Source: Planctomycetota bacterium
GTDB lineage: Bacteria > Planctomycetota > Phycisphaerae > Phycisphaerales > UBA1924
Assembly (NCBI GenBank): GCA_023432465.1
Contig: JAEYUO010000070.1
Coordinates: 1 to 28,223 of the forward strand
Length of the DNA: 28,223 bases
Direction: 5' to 3'
Shown here: positions 1 to 8,119 of the stretch, in pieces
Numbering within the stretch: the stretch's first letter is position 1
How the letters are laid out: the number at the start of each line of letters is the position of its first letter
The notes under the pieces: generated by a model
Seen by the model: the letters and a program-made list of their open reading frames with translations, nothing else
What the model was told of the DNA's origin: nothing
The model's database searches: none
Translations under genes and position numbers: made by a program

Positions 1-2
1 TG

Positions 3-1493
3 CACGCGGGGGACCGGGGGAGCAGGGCCGGCGCCGCGGCGGGGGCGGGCCTCTTCGGCGCTGACGGCCTGCTGGGCGACTCTCGCATCGCGTGGCGCGC
101 GCTCGCGGCGGAACTCGGCTGGACCGAGGATGAAGCGTTCGACCGCCTGCTCGGACGGCGGGTGGTGCTCGTGGCACGCGGGATCGAGAAGCCCGACACA
201 TCGCGCTGGGTGCTGCTGAGCCAGGTCTCGATGGAGACCGACCGGCGATTGAAGGAGCGGCTCAAAGCGGCGCCGCGGGGCATCGCGCAGGGCCAGCAGA
301 TGCTCGCGATCGAGCAGGGACGATATGAGCTGACCAGCTTTCGGCTCGCAGAAAAGGGCTGGAAGGATCGGGAGGACGATCGCGCAGTCACTATGCTCCT
401 CGCCCCCGCGGGACGATCGGAGCTCCTCGACGCGATGCTCGAGCAACGTGTCAAGAAGCAGGTTCCGCTCCGGCCGCTGCGCGGCGAGCCGGTCTTCGCG
501 GAGGCTTCAAAGCTCGGCGAACCAGAGATCCTGCTGCTCGCGCGGCTGGGTGATCGCGGCGTGGTCGGCGCGGCCTGGCCGGATTTCGCGATTCTGTCGG
601 CAAGCCGAAGGATCATCGCGGGCGAGCCGATGCAGTGGACCGTCCGCGTCGCGCTGCGGGAGCGTGCACGCCAGCAGGAACTTCTCGCGGCAGGGCTCAG
701 TTCCGATGCGGCGTTCAACGCGCTGAGCCCCGCTTCGCTCCTCGCGGTGGTGCAGATGGCGCCCCTCGCGACGATCTTCGGGCACTCGCTCCCGTTTGAT
801 GACCCGCTCACCAACCTGCCCTGGCCGCAGCGAGCGATGGAGCTGTTCACCGGCCGGCAGATCATCCGCGTGCACGCCGTGACAGGTGAAGAGCCCGGCG
901 CAATGCCGGGCCTGGCATGCACGCTCGCGATGCAGGCGACCGATGGACGAGCGCTGGCGGAAGTGCTCGATCCGTCGATCGCGACGTTCCTCGCGGAAGT
1001 TGAGCGCGCAGCCGGTCAGCGTGATGACACCACGCCACCGTTCCCGAACTTCGCCGGTTCCGCTCCGCACGCGATGCGCAGCCTGGGTGTGGAACTCGGG
1101 AGCGCCGGCCCGCTCGTGGGCGTGACGGGTTCGGGGCTCTCCGCGGCGTGGACGTTCCCGATGTGCCGCGATGGATCACGCACGTGGTGGACGCTCGCGA
1201 TGGCGGGGGCGGGCGAAGGATCGTGGCGCGCGCCCGCCGCGGTGCGGGACATGGTCGCGGCGGTGGGGGGCGCGGGGAAGGAAGCCGCCGGAACGCACCA
1301 CCGGTGGATCTGGCTCATGTCCGCGCGCCCGCGGGAGCTGGAGGCCCTGTTTGCCCCCGGCGTGCCGGACTTCCGCGGCGTTCGATCGTTCATGCGCCGC
1401 GTCAGCGAGGCCGGATGCAGGCTCTCGATCACCGAGCAGGGCGACATCCAGGGCGAACTGGTTCTCCGGCTGTCCGAGCCCGAGGGGCGATAA
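3..1493 (+). CDS. hypothetical protein, 5'-truncated by window edge
   Basis: The reading frame is open from base 3 to the TAA ending at 1493, so the gene starts before the window; a GTG at 162 lies inside the open frame and shows no reason to be the true start. About 496 codons are visible. The protein is rich in Ala, Arg and Leu, alternates hydrophobic strands and amphipathic helices, and has no obvious catalytic motif or membrane segment in the visible part. The final stretch (QGDIQGELVLRLSEP) looks like the closing strand of a repeated sheet domain, as in large planctomycete proteins of the DUF3352-like type, but I do not recognise the family. It is followed by 118 bases and then typA. Codon third positions favour G, unlike most genes between 12 and 25 kb. 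Confidence 0.7.
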   Translation, partial: HAGDRGSRAGAAAGAGLFGADGLLGDSRIAWRALAAELGWTEDEAFDRLLGRRVVLVARGIEKPDTSRWVLLSQVSMETDRRLKERLKAAPRGIAQGQQMLAIEQGRYELTSFRLAEKGWKDREDDRAVTMLLAPAGRSELLDAMLEQRVKKQVPLRPLRGEPVFAEASKLGEPEILLLARLGDRGVVGAAWPDFAILSASRRIIAGEPMQWTVRVALRERARQQELLAAGLSSDAAFNALSPASLLAVVQMAPLATIFGHSLPFDDPLTNLPWPQRAMELFTGRQIIRVHAVTGEEPGAMPGLACTLAMQATDGRALAEVLDPSIATFLAEVERAAGQRDDTTPPFPNFAGSAPHAMRSLGVELGSAGPLVGVTGSGLSAAWTFPMCRDGSRTWWTLAMAGAGEGSWRAPAAVRDMVAAVGGAGKEAAGTHHRWIWLMSARPRELEALFAPGVPDFRGVRSFMRRVSEAGCRLSITEQGDIQGELVLRLSEPEGR

Positions 1494-1530
1494 CGCCGCA
1501 CGCCTCGCTGAATCCGCTGGTTCGGTGCGC

Positions 1531-1536
1531 TACGAT
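1531..1536 (+). promoter_or_regulatory. possible -10 element upstream of typA
   Basis: TACGAT lies 75 bases before the typA ATG. The hexamer 17 bases upstream (CTGAAT, 1508-1513) is a poor -35. The same TACnnT form occurs in better promoters in this window (25767, 22506, 25964), which is the only reason to list it. Confidence 0.25.
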
Positions 1537-1611
1537 GGTGGCCCGGAACGCGATCCGGGCCCAGCCGCGTGCTGTCCATTGATCCGAACTGAACCCGCCG
1601 AGCCCCGACGC

Positions 1612-3579
1612 ATGTCCAGCGCCACCGCCGTTTCCTCCGTCACCAGCCGCATCCGGAACGTCGCGATCATTGCGCACGTTGACCACGGGAAGACCACGCT
1701 GGTGGACCAGTTGTTGATGCAGTCGGGCAACTTTCGCGCCGGCGAGCTGGAAAAGCTCGCGGGCGGGCAGCACGATCTGATCATGGACTCCAACCCGCTC
1801 GAGCGCGAGCGGGGGATCACGATCCTGTCCAAGAACTGCGCAGTGCAGTATCACCGCCACACCGGCAACGAGCGTGCCCCCGCGGGTGATTACCACGTCA
1901 ACATCATCGATACGCCGGGCCACGCCGATTTCGGCGGCGAGGTCGAGCGCGTGCTGCGCATGGCCGACGGCTGCCTGCTGCTGGTGGATGCGTTCGAAGG
2001 GCCGATGCCCCAGACGCGGTTCGTGCTGAGCAAAGCGATCGAGGCCGGGCTGAAGCCGATCGTGATTGTGAACAAGTGCGACCGGCCCGATGCCCGCTGC
2101 CACGAGGTGATCAACGAGGTGTTCGACCTTCTCATCGAACTCGGCGCCGACGACCACGCGCTGGACTTCCCGATCGTGTACGCCTCCGGCCGCGCGGGGT
2201 GGAGCACGCTCGACCAGAACCAGGCACGCGCCGCCGCGGGCCACCAGGGCATCATCCCGTCGTATCCCGACGGCAGCCGCGCGGACCTGCGGCCGGTGTT
2301 CGATGCGATCGTCGAGCACGTGCCGGCGCCCAGCGATGTGCTCGATGCCCCCCTGCAGATGCTCGTCACCACGCTCGACTACTCCGAGTACGTCGGGCGG
2401 ATCGGCATCGGCCGTGTCTTCGGCGGCACGATCCGCACGGGCCAGAGTGTCGCCGTGGTGAAACTCGACGGCAGTGTCCGCAACGACAAGATCACCAAGC
2501 TGCTCCGGTTCCAGAGCCTGGGCCGCATCGAGACCGACAGTGTCCACGCGGGCGACATCTGCGCCATCGTCGGCCTCGAGAGCGTCGACATCGGCGACAC
2601 CATCGCCGACCCGGACAACCCCGTTGCGCTCCCGCCGGTGAAGGTCGATGAGCCGACGCTGACCATGGTCTTCAAGGTCAACGCCTCCCCCTTCGCGGGC
2701 CAGGACGGCGACTACGTCACCAGCCGGCAGATCCGCGACCGCCTCGAGCGAGAGCTGCAACACAACGTCGCGCTCAAGGTGAACTTCAACACCGGCGCGG
2801 CCGACGAGTTCCAGGTCTCGGGGCGCGGGCTCCTGCACCTGGGCATCCTCATCGAGACGATGCGCCGCGAAGGCTTCGAGCTGGCCGTGGGCAAGCCGCA
2901 GGTCGTGATCAAGGAGATCGACGGCGTGCTGCACGAGCCCATCGAGTGGCTCGTGGTCGATGTGCCCAACAGGCACGTGGGCTCGGTCATGGAGTTGACC
3001 GGCGGACGCAAGGGCGAGGTCAAGAGCATGGAGCCCCGCGGCGACGCGGTGACGCACCTGGAGTTTGAGATCCCCGCGCGAGGCCTGATCGGCCTCCGCT
3101 CGCGCATGCTGACCGCCACCGAGGGCGAGGGCATCATGCATCACACCTTCGAGCGATTTGCACCCGCCGGCCCACCCCCGCCCAGGCGCAATCAGGGCGT
3201 TCTCGTCGCCAACGACACAGGCCCGGTGACGACCCACGCGTGCGAGCTGCTGGCCGATCGCGGCGTGCTGTTCGTGAATCCTGGCGAGAAGGTGTACACC
3301 GGTCAGCTTGTCGGCGAGCACTGCCGCGATAACGACCTGGTCGTGAACATCACGCGGATGAAGGCGCTCGACAACATGCGTGCGGCAAGCAAGGACAAGA
3401 CGATCGTGCTGAAGACGCCGCGACAGGTGGGGCTGGAAGCAGCGCTTGAGTACATCGAGGACGACGAACTTGTCGAGATCACGCCGACGGCGGTGCGGAT
3501 GCGCAAGAAGATCCTGGATGAGGGCCTGCGCCGCCGCGCGGAGCGGCAGGCCAAGGACAAGGATGAAGCTGCGGACTGA
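1612..3579 (+). CDS. typA: ribosome-binding translational GTPase TypA/BipA
   Basis: This is a 655-aa EF-G-like GTPase that binds the 70S ribosome and helps 50S assembly and stress adaptation (family knowledge). The GTP-binding motifs are readable: G1 AHVDHGKTTL near residue 22, switch/G2 RGITI, G3 DTPGH, and G4 NKCD near residue 154. The later domains carry the TypA-typical RGLLHLGILIETMRREG, GRKGEV and ARGLIGLRS segments. The frame is open upstream to 1171, but homology begins only after the ATG at 1612 (SRIRNVAIIAHVDHGK), so that start is chosen; no clear Shine-Dalgarno precedes it. At 655 aa it is longer than the usual ~600-615 aa, with extra residues after the switch region (around HRHTGNERAPAGDY) and a Pro-rich AGPPPPRR segment near the C-terminal domain. 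It appears monocistronic. Confidence 0.95.
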   Translation: MSSATAVSSVTSRIRNVAIIAHVDHGKTTLVDQLLMQSGNFRAGELEKLAGGQHDLIMDSNPLERERGITILSKNCAVQYHRHTGNERAPAGDYHVNIIDTPGHADFGGEVERVLRMADGCLLLVDAFEGPMPQTRFVLSKAIEAGLKPIVIVNKCDRPDARCHEVINEVFDLLIELGADDHALDFPIVYASGRAGWSTLDQNQARAAAGHQGIIPSYPDGSRADLRPVFDAIVEHVPAPSDVLDAPLQMLVTTLDYSEYVGRIGIGRVFGGTIRTGQSVAVVKLDGSVRNDKITKLLRFQSLGRIETDSVHAGDICAIVGLESVDIGDTIADPDNPVALPPVKVDEPTLTMVFKVNASPFAGQDGDYVTSRQIRDRLERELQHNVALKVNFNTGAADEFQVSGRGLLHLGILIETMRREGFELAVGKPQVVIKEIDGVLHEPIEWLVVDVPNRHVGSVMELTGGRKGEVKSMEPRGDAVTHLEFEIPARGLIGLRSRMLTATEGEGIMHHTFERFAPAGPPPPRRNQGVLVANDTGPVTTHACELLADRGVLFVNPGEKVYTGQLVGEHCRDNDLVVNITRMKALDNMRAASKDKTIVLKTPRQVGLEAALEYIEDDELVEITPTAVRMRKKILDEGLRRRAERQAKDKDEAAD

Positions 3580-3772
3580 TGTTCGCCGAATGCGTGTTCG
3601 CATCTTGATCGCACGAAGTGTCCGACGAACTGCCCTTGCCACGAGCATGAACTTCTTGTAGGCTTCAGAAGCACCGCCATGGTTGCTGTGGGCGCGCCAC
3701 GTCTTTGCGCGTGCTTGACACACCACTCATGCTGTCACCGGGTTGAATCTTCGCGGGTGTGGCCTGCGCAGT

Positions 3773-3796
3773 CCCCGCGGCCAGAGATCCGCGGGG
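3773..3796 (+). promoter_or_regulatory. leader hairpin ahead of the PPC-like secreted protein
   Basis: CCCCGCGG (3773-3780) and CCGCGGGG (3789-3796) form a perfect 8-bp stem with an 8-base loop. A second small stem (GCCGGA/TCCGGC) follows before the ribosome binding site. There is no T-tract, so it is not a standard terminator. A perfect TTGACA lies at 3715-3720, but no good -10 sits 16-18 bases after it, so the promoter itself is unresolved. Confidence 0.3.
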
Positions 3797-3846
3797 CCGG
3801 AGGTTCCGGCAAGGGCCGGTGGCGGTTGCTGTGAAGGAGAGAGCGA

Positions 3847-4854
3847 ATGAAGACTCGATGCTCTTGGTGCGCGGCCGTTCTGCTTGCAGGCTGTGGCGCA
3901 GCGTCCGGACAGATCGACACCGAGCCCGCGAACAACACGGCGTTCGGCGGCGACAATCTCTTCCCGGGGTTCACGCCGTTCAATAGTGCGCGTGTCAACG
4001 TCGCCGGCCTCGGTGCCGGCGATGTCGATTACTTCAACTTTGATGCGTTGACCGGCGATGTGATGGTTGGCGTCACAACTCCGCTGGGTGTGCCGTTCAA
4101 CTCTCCCGATACGCTCATGCAGTTCTGGGATGGCATCGGCGGCGTGCCGGTGGGGCCGGTCAACGACGATGCAGGCTCGCACAACGTCCCCGGTTCGACG
4201 CGGGGTTCGGCCGTCAGGGCGCGGATGCCGCAGACGGGCAACTGGTCGTTCGGTGTCACCGGCTTCGGCGATCCCGGCTTCATCGGCGCGCACGCGGAAG
4301 CCGGACCCTACGCCGTCACCATCGGCCGTTTCCCGATCAACGCCGCGCCCGGCACGGGCGATTTCGCGGACGTCGCGGCCAACAACGTCTTCGCCGGCGC
4401 ATCGTCACTGAACCTGGCCGGAGCGGGCTCCGCCGTCGCCGCGACGGCGTCGCTCGACGCCACGGCCCCGGATGTGGACTTCTATTCCGTGGACCTGTTC
4501 GCAGGGGACATCCTGACGGCGATCACCGTGCCGCTGGGTCTGGACTTCAACTCGCCCGATACCTTGCTCGCCGTGTATGACGCGGGCGGCACGCAACTGG
4601 TGCTCAATGACGATGGGGGGTCGGACTTCGCACCCGGCGGGGTCGGCGTTCCGCGTGGCAGCGTCGTGCGCTTCCTCGCTCCGGCCTCCGGCCGCTACTA
4701 CGTCGGTGTGACCGGTTTCAACGACGCAGGATTTGCGGGTCTGCACGGCTTCTCCGGGCCGTACGGTCTCGCGGCCAGCATCATCCCGGCACCCGGCGCA
4801 GCGGGCCTCGCAGCTGTCGGACTCCTGGCCCGTGCCCGACGCCGACGTTCCTAA
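3847..4854 (+). CDS. secreted protein with two PPC-like domains and PAPG...RRRR sorting tail
   Basis: This 335-aa exported protein has a strong GGAG ribosome binding site just before the ATG. The N-terminus is a signal sequence; LLAGC fits a lipobox while ASG-Q fits signal peptidase I, so the export route is ambiguous. Two homologous beta-rich repeats follow, each with DVD(Y/F)... near residues 59 and 210, then FNSPDTL and a conserved GVTGF(G/N)D. This layout resembles bacterial pre-peptidase C-terminal (PPC) domains, which are non-catalytic adhesive or targeting modules. The C-terminus is IPAPGAAGLAAVGLLARA followed by RRRR: a Pro-rich motif, a hydrophobic helix and a basic tail, as in PEP-CTERM-type sorting signals common in planctomycetes. 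No enzyme domain is present, so a structural or surface role is inferred. Confidence 0.85.
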   Translation: MKTRCSWCAAVLLAGCGAASGQIDTEPANNTAFGGDNLFPGFTPFNSARVNVAGLGAGDVDYFNFDALTGDVMVGVTTPLGVPFNSPDTLMQFWDGIGGVPVGPVNDDAGSHNVPGSTRGSAVRARMPQTGNWSFGVTGFGDPGFIGAHAEAGPYAVTIGRFPINAAPGTGDFADVAANNVFAGASSLNLAGAGSAVAATASLDATAPDVDFYSVDLFAGDILTAITVPLGLDFNSPDTLLAVYDAGGTQLVLNDDGGSDFAPGGVGVPRGSVVRFLAPASGRYYVGVTGFNDAGFAGLHGFSGPYGLAASIIPAPGAAGLAAVGLLARARRRRS

Positions 4855-4885
4855 CAAAGGCCGGTGATCGACCTTCGATCTCCCG

Positions 4886-4922
4886 CGGCTCGGGCACCCG
4901 AGGGTGTCCGGGCCGTTTTCTT
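4886..4922 (+). terminator. rho-independent terminator after the PPC-like gene
   Basis: A stem of about 13 bp (4886-4898 with 4903-4915, two G-U pairs, CGAG loop) is followed by TTTTCTTC. It lies 32 bases after the stop of the PPC-like gene and separates it from rplU. Confidence 0.8.
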
Positions 4923-5081
4923 CGCAATCGCGACACCGCCGTCGAGGCGATCTGGCGGGGTATCCGGGCTACCATCCGCCCCCGCAACGAACCGGGTTTG
5001 CAAGCCGGGTAGGCGGCGTTCCAGTGTGGAGCGTTTGGCCGGCCCCCCCGTCAAGTGCGGACGACCCAGAAGGGTGTTCAG

Positions 5082-5411
5082 ATGTACGCAGTGATTGAAG
5101 CGTCCGGCGGCCAGATCAAGGTCACCGAGGGCCAGGAACTCCAGATCGACCTCATCGACGGTGGCGAGGCTCAGGCCGGCAAGAAGATCACCTTCGACAA
5201 GGTGCTGCTGGTCGGTGGCGGCGACGGCAAGGCGACGAAGATCGGCACCCCGTACGTGAGCGGCGCGAGTGTCACCGCCGAGGTGATCGAGGGCCTGTTC
5301 AAGGGCGAGAAGCTCCGAATTCAGTACTTCCAGGCGAAGAAGGGTTCGCGTCAGCGCACCGGCCACCGTCAGAAGTACACGACCGTGAAGGTCACCGGCA
5401 TCAAGGCCTGA
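5082..5411 (+). CDS. rplU: 50S ribosomal protein L21
   Basis: This 109-aa protein is bL21 of the large ribosomal subunit, which binds 23S rRNA. The N-terminal MYAVIEASGGQ(I)KV and the C-terminal KKGSRQRTGHRQ...V.GI are diagnostic. An in-frame GTG exists at 5055, but the ATG at 5082 gives the canonical start and has AGAAGG placed about 9 bases upstream. The length matches the family. A terminator follows the stop within 30 bases and the next gene is convergent, so rplU is transcribed alone; the usual partner rpmA (L27) is not in the window. A possible -10 (TACCAT, 4970-4975) lies upstream without a convincing -35. Confidence 0.97.
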   Translation: MYAVIEASGGQIKVTEGQELQIDLIDGGEAQAGKKITFDKVLLVGGGDGKATKIGTPYVSGASVTAEVIEGLFKGEKLRIQYFQAKKGSRQRTGHRQKYTTVKVTGIKA

Positions 5412-5440
5412 GTGAACCAACTGATTTGACATGAACACGG

Positions 5441-5471
5441 ACGGGCTCGGCTCAAATGCCGGGCCCGTTTT
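5441..5471 (+). terminator. rho-independent terminator after rplU
   Basis: ACGGGCTCGGC (5441-5451) pairs with GCCGGGCCCGT (5458-5468) through 11 bp with one G-U pair and a 6-base loop, followed by TTTTC. It falls between the convergent rplU and EamA genes; only the + strand side has a good T-tract. Confidence 0.85.
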
Positions 5472-5968
5472 CATTGATGCGACTTCACCGCGGCACGTGT
5501 GCCGGTGAGCACCAGCACCCCGCCAAGAATCAGCGCGACGCCCAGCCCCTTCTGCAGCGTCATCCCCTCCTTCAGCACCAGCCACCCCAGCACCACCGCC
5601 GTCGCCGGCGCCAGCGCAAACGCGATCGGCTTCACGCGCGAGACCTCGCCAAGCGACAACGCGGCGTAAAAGCAGATCATCGCCGCCGCGCCGGCCACAA
5701 GCCCCGATCCGCACACCAGCTTCAGGATCGTCACCCAATCCGCGCCGCCGGCATCGGCCCCCTTGAACCACGCCGCGTTCTCCCGCGGCGACTTGAAGAC
5801 GTACATCGCAACGAAGTACGCCAGCCACAACACCGGCAGCGCGACCGTCGAGCGGATCGTAATCGCCGTGATCGGCCCGACCTTGTGCGTGTGCAGAACG
5901 CTCTTGGTGAAGAGTTCACCGACTCCCCAGCAAAGACCGGCGGCAATCGCGAGCAGAATGGCGGGCAT
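5471..5968 (-). CDS. EamA/DMT-superfamily transporter, single-domain
   Basis: A 165-aa inner-membrane protein with about five hydrophobic helices. The opening MPAILLAIAAGLCWGVGE and closing GWLVLKEGMTLQKGLGVALI segments are typical of EamA domains of the drug/metabolite transporter superfamily, where helix 1 has the G.xWG motif and the last helices carry E(.)xtxxqxxGxxLIxxGv. Only one EamA unit is present, whereas most members carry two (~300 aa), so it probably acts as a homo- or heterodimer as short DMT members do. An upstream in-frame ATG exists, but the ATG at 5968 has a perfect GGAGGA 8 bases upstream and starts the first helix. The substrate cannot be told. It is divergent from the PPK2 gene, with 115 bases between the starts. 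Confidence 0.88.
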   Translation of the reverse strand: MPAILLAIAAGLCWGVGELFTKSVLHTHKVGPITAITIRSTVALPVLWLAYFVAMYVFKSPRENAAWFKGADAGGADWVTILKLVCGSGLVAGAAAMICFYAALSLGEVSRVKPIAFALAPATAVVLGWLVLKEGMTLQKGLGVALILGGVLVLTGTRAAVKSHQ

Positions 5969-6083
5969 GTGGCTGTTCCTCCGGCGGATGAAGATCAAGT
6001 ATCGGCACGCGGCTCAGCCCGGCCGCTGCTTTCCATGGGGTCGGGCTCTCCCCGCCCCATGGCCGCCGGTGTATGCTGCGAGC

Positions 6084-7016
6084 ATGCTCAAAGGCACACC
6101 AGAGTCTCCGGCCTTGAGGGCCGTGCTGAACCGCGTTCGCATCCGGCCGGGCTCGAAGGTCCGCCTCGCCGATCACGACTGCGCATGGGTCCCCGGGCAC
6201 GAGTTCCAGGAGCTCGAGGCCGAGGAGATCAAGGATCGTGCCAAGGACGTCCTGAAACGGAGCGTTGATGCGCTCGCCGATGCGCAGGAGCTGCTCTGGG
6301 CCAGCGACAACCACGCCGTGCTGCTGGTGTTCCAGGCGATGGATGCCGCGGGCAAGGATGGCACGATCAAGCACGTGACCTCGGGGCTCAATCCCGCCGG
6401 GTGCGAGGTGCACAGCTTCAAGGCCCCGACCGCGCACGAACTCGATCATCCGTTCCTGTGGCGCGTGATGAACGTCGTGCCCGAACGCGGCAAGATCGGG
6501 ATCTTCAACCGCTCGCACTACGAGGATGTGCTGGCGGTCCGTGTCCATCCGCACCTGCTGGACAACTGCAAGCTCCGGACCGACGGCCGCGGCGCGGGGC
6601 TTTGGAAGCAGCGGTACGAAGATATCAACGCCTTCGAGCGCCACCTGGCTCGCAACGGCACGGTCATCCTCAAGTTCTTCCTGAACGTGTCCAAGGAGGA
6701 GCAGCGCAGGCGACTGTTGGCGCGGCTGGATGACCCGCACAAGAACTGGAAGTTCAATGTGTCCGACCTCGACTCGCGCGAGCGGTGGGGCGACTACATG
6801 CGGGCCTACCAGGACGCCATCCGTGCCACCAGCACGCCGTGGGCGCCCTGGCACATCATCCCCGCGGATCACAAGTGGGTGATGCGGGCGATGGTCGCCG
6901 CGATCGTGACACACACCATCCGCTCGCTTGATCTGCACTTCCCCCGGGTGAGCGAGGAACAGAAGCGCGAGCTGGAGCATGCGCGGCAGCGGCTGACGGG
7001 AAGGCCGCGCAAATGA
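6084..7016 (+). CDS. PPK2-family polyphosphate:nucleotide phosphotransferase
   Basis: This 310-aa cytoplasmic kinase should transfer phosphate between polyphosphate and a nucleoside mono- or diphosphate. The P-loop-like Walker A is QAMDAAGKDGTIKH (GKDG at residue ~90), Walker B is in NRSHYEDVL (residue ~142), and the lid segment with LDDPHKNWKF lies near residues 215-225. Single-domain organisation and length match short PPK2 proteins (PPK2_rel_1-type; AMP/ADP/NDP specificity is not decidable by eye). The frame is open far upstream, but the ATG at 6084 begins the family N-terminus (RVRIRPGSKVRLADHD); upstream codons overlap the divergent EamA gene. A terminator follows directly. No PPK1 or exopolyphosphatase gene is nearby. 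Confidence 0.95.
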   Translation: MLKGTPESPALRAVLNRVRIRPGSKVRLADHDCAWVPGHEFQELEAEEIKDRAKDVLKRSVDALADAQELLWASDNHAVLLVFQAMDAAGKDGTIKHVTSGLNPAGCEVHSFKAPTAHELDHPFLWRVMNVVPERGKIGIFNRSHYEDVLAVRVHPHLLDNCKLRTDGRGAGLWKQRYEDINAFERHLARNGTVILKFFLNVSKEEQRRRLLARLDDPHKNWKFNVSDLDSRERWGDYMRAYQDAIRATSTPWAPWHIIPADHKWVMRAMVAAIVTHTIRSLDLHFPRVSEEQKRELEHARQRLTGRPRK

Positions 7017-7048
7017 AAAGCCCGGCGACACGTGCCGCCGGGCTTTTT
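7017..7048. terminator. bidirectional terminator between PPK2 and PAPG-tailed gene
   Basis: AAAGCCCGGCG (7017-7027) pairs with CGCCGGGCTTT (7036-7046), 11 bp with an 8-base loop. T-runs flank both sides (TTTTT after it on the + strand, TTTT on the - strand), serving the convergent genes on each side. Confidence 0.88.
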
Positions 7049-7134
7049 GGTTTCAAATGCAGCCGACCGTCAGGGGCCGGATGAGATTGCCTCCAGCGCA
7101 GTCGCGACGAACGCAATCACGCCGGATTTTGGAC

Positions 7135-7779
7135 TCACCGGCGACGACGGGCCGCGAGCGCGCCGCCGAGGGTCAGCAGCGCAAAGGCGCCGGGAGCCGG
7201 GACTTCGCGCATCGCGAAGGCATGGTTGTGCGTCCCGGGAGCGCCGAGAACGTTGATGTCGTTCGTGCCGATGATCGGCAGCGTCTGGGTGAGCCAGAAC
7301 CGGCCCGTCGCGGTATCGACGGTTTCGATCTGAACAATGCCGGCCGACGGAACGGCGAAGGTGGACTCGATGCCGCCAACGCCCGCGCCAAGCGTAATCG
7401 TCCAGAGGGAGGTCGACCCGCCGACGGGCAGCGCGACCGTGAAGAAGTTCACGAGATTCTCATCGGTGTCAAGGAAGTTCACGCGAATCGTCTCGCCGAC
7501 ATTCGTGACGCCGCCGACGAAGAGGAACTGTGCCATCAGGAAGTCGGGCCCGGCGGTCGTCGTCACGTAGTCGTCGGCTCCGAGAACGCCGCCCGCGGCG
7601 GCGAACGCCGCGTACGGACCGGCGATGCCGTCATACACATCGCTCGGCACGCCGCGAAGCACGCCCGAATCCTCGAGGCTGATGGGAATGCCCGTGGCCG
7701 CGCTGGACGGCAGGTGCAACTGGGCAGCCGCGCTGCCCGCGATGGCCATGACGGCCAAAACCGAAACGCTGATCTTCAT
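7135..7779 (-). CDS. secreted protein with PAPG...RRRR sorting tail
   Basis: This 214-aa exported protein starts at the ATG at 7779, preceded by GAGGAGAGAC as ribosome binding site; the longer frame upstream lacks coding character. Residues 1-18 (MKISVSVLAVMAIAGSAA) form a signal peptide, cleaved around AAA-Q. The body is a beta-rich domain with no recognised catalytic residues, containing DDYVTTTAGPDFLMAQFLFVG followed by a segment with LDTDENLVNFFTV. The end is VPAPGAFALLTLGGALAA + RRRR, the same kind of sorting tail as in the 3847-4854 gene, but the bodies are not alike. A surface protein is inferred; the function is unknown. Confidence 0.82.
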   Translation of the reverse strand: MKISVSVLAVMAIAGSAAAQLHLPSSAATGIPISLEDSGVLRGVPSDVYDGIAGPYAAFAAAGGVLGADDYVTTTAGPDFLMAQFLFVGGVTNVGETIRVNFLDTDENLVNFFTVALPVGGSTSLWTITLGAGVGGIESTFAVPSAGIVQIETVDTATGRFWLTQTLPIIGTNDINVLGAPGTHNHAFAMREVPAPGAFALLTLGGALAARRRR

Positions 7780-7934
7780 CTGTCTCTCCTCATTCATGCA
7801 CATCAACTGTGCAATGGCGCATGAAAACCGGCGACGGCCGCCACAGCCGGCACCGACCCCCAGCGAACACCGCCGGGGCAAGTCACAGAGTCAGAAGGAA
7901 GTTGACCACGCTCTCTCTGGCTCTCTCCACGGTC

Positions 7935-7963
7935 ATTGTGCCACAGGCTCGCCAGAGAATCAA
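7935..7963 (-). promoter_or_regulatory. sigma70-type promoter for the PAPG-tailed secreted protein
   Basis: Read on the minus strand: TTGATT (7963-7958), 17-base spacer, CACAAT (7940-7935). This predicts a leader of about 150 bases before the ATG at 7779. Confidence 0.5.
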
Positions 7964-8060
7964 CGAATTCCCTTGGGATGCCTCCCGGGGGCCTGCCCCG
8001 ACCAGCCCGAAAGCGTCCGATAGCTCCCCCGTCCGGCTCTCCCGGCCGGAGGTTGCGCAG

Positions 8061-8096
8061 AAAAAATCCCGGGGGCGCAACGCCGCCGGGATTGGC
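8061..8096 (-). terminator. rho-independent terminator of the TPR lipoprotein gene
   Basis: On the minus strand AATCCCGG...CCGGGATT forms a stem with an inner GGCG/GCGCC stem, followed by TTTTTT. It lies about 25 bases after the stop codon at 8120. Confidence 0.8.
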
Positions 8097-8119
8097 TTGA
8101 AATCGGCCCTTGTGGACGC

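Larger units (their letters stand above)
7780..8119. other. 340-base intergenic region between two minus-strand genes
   Basis: The stretch holds the promoter of the PAPG-tailed gene (7935-7963), a run of CTCTCT/GAGAGA repeats near 7911-7928, and the terminator of the TPR gene (8061-8096). No convincing small ORF or RNA gene was seen in the rest. Confidence 0.6.

Noticed and set aside
1171..1611. N-terminal extension of TypA by 147 residues
   Set aside because: It overlaps the upstream gene in another frame and lacks family similarity; the ATG at 1612 precedes the GTPase domain correctly.
1429..3726. 765-codon minus-strand ORF antisense to typA
   Set aside because: It mirrors typA, which has all GTPase motifs; long antisense frames are common in high-GC codon-biased DNA, and the translation is unlike any protein.
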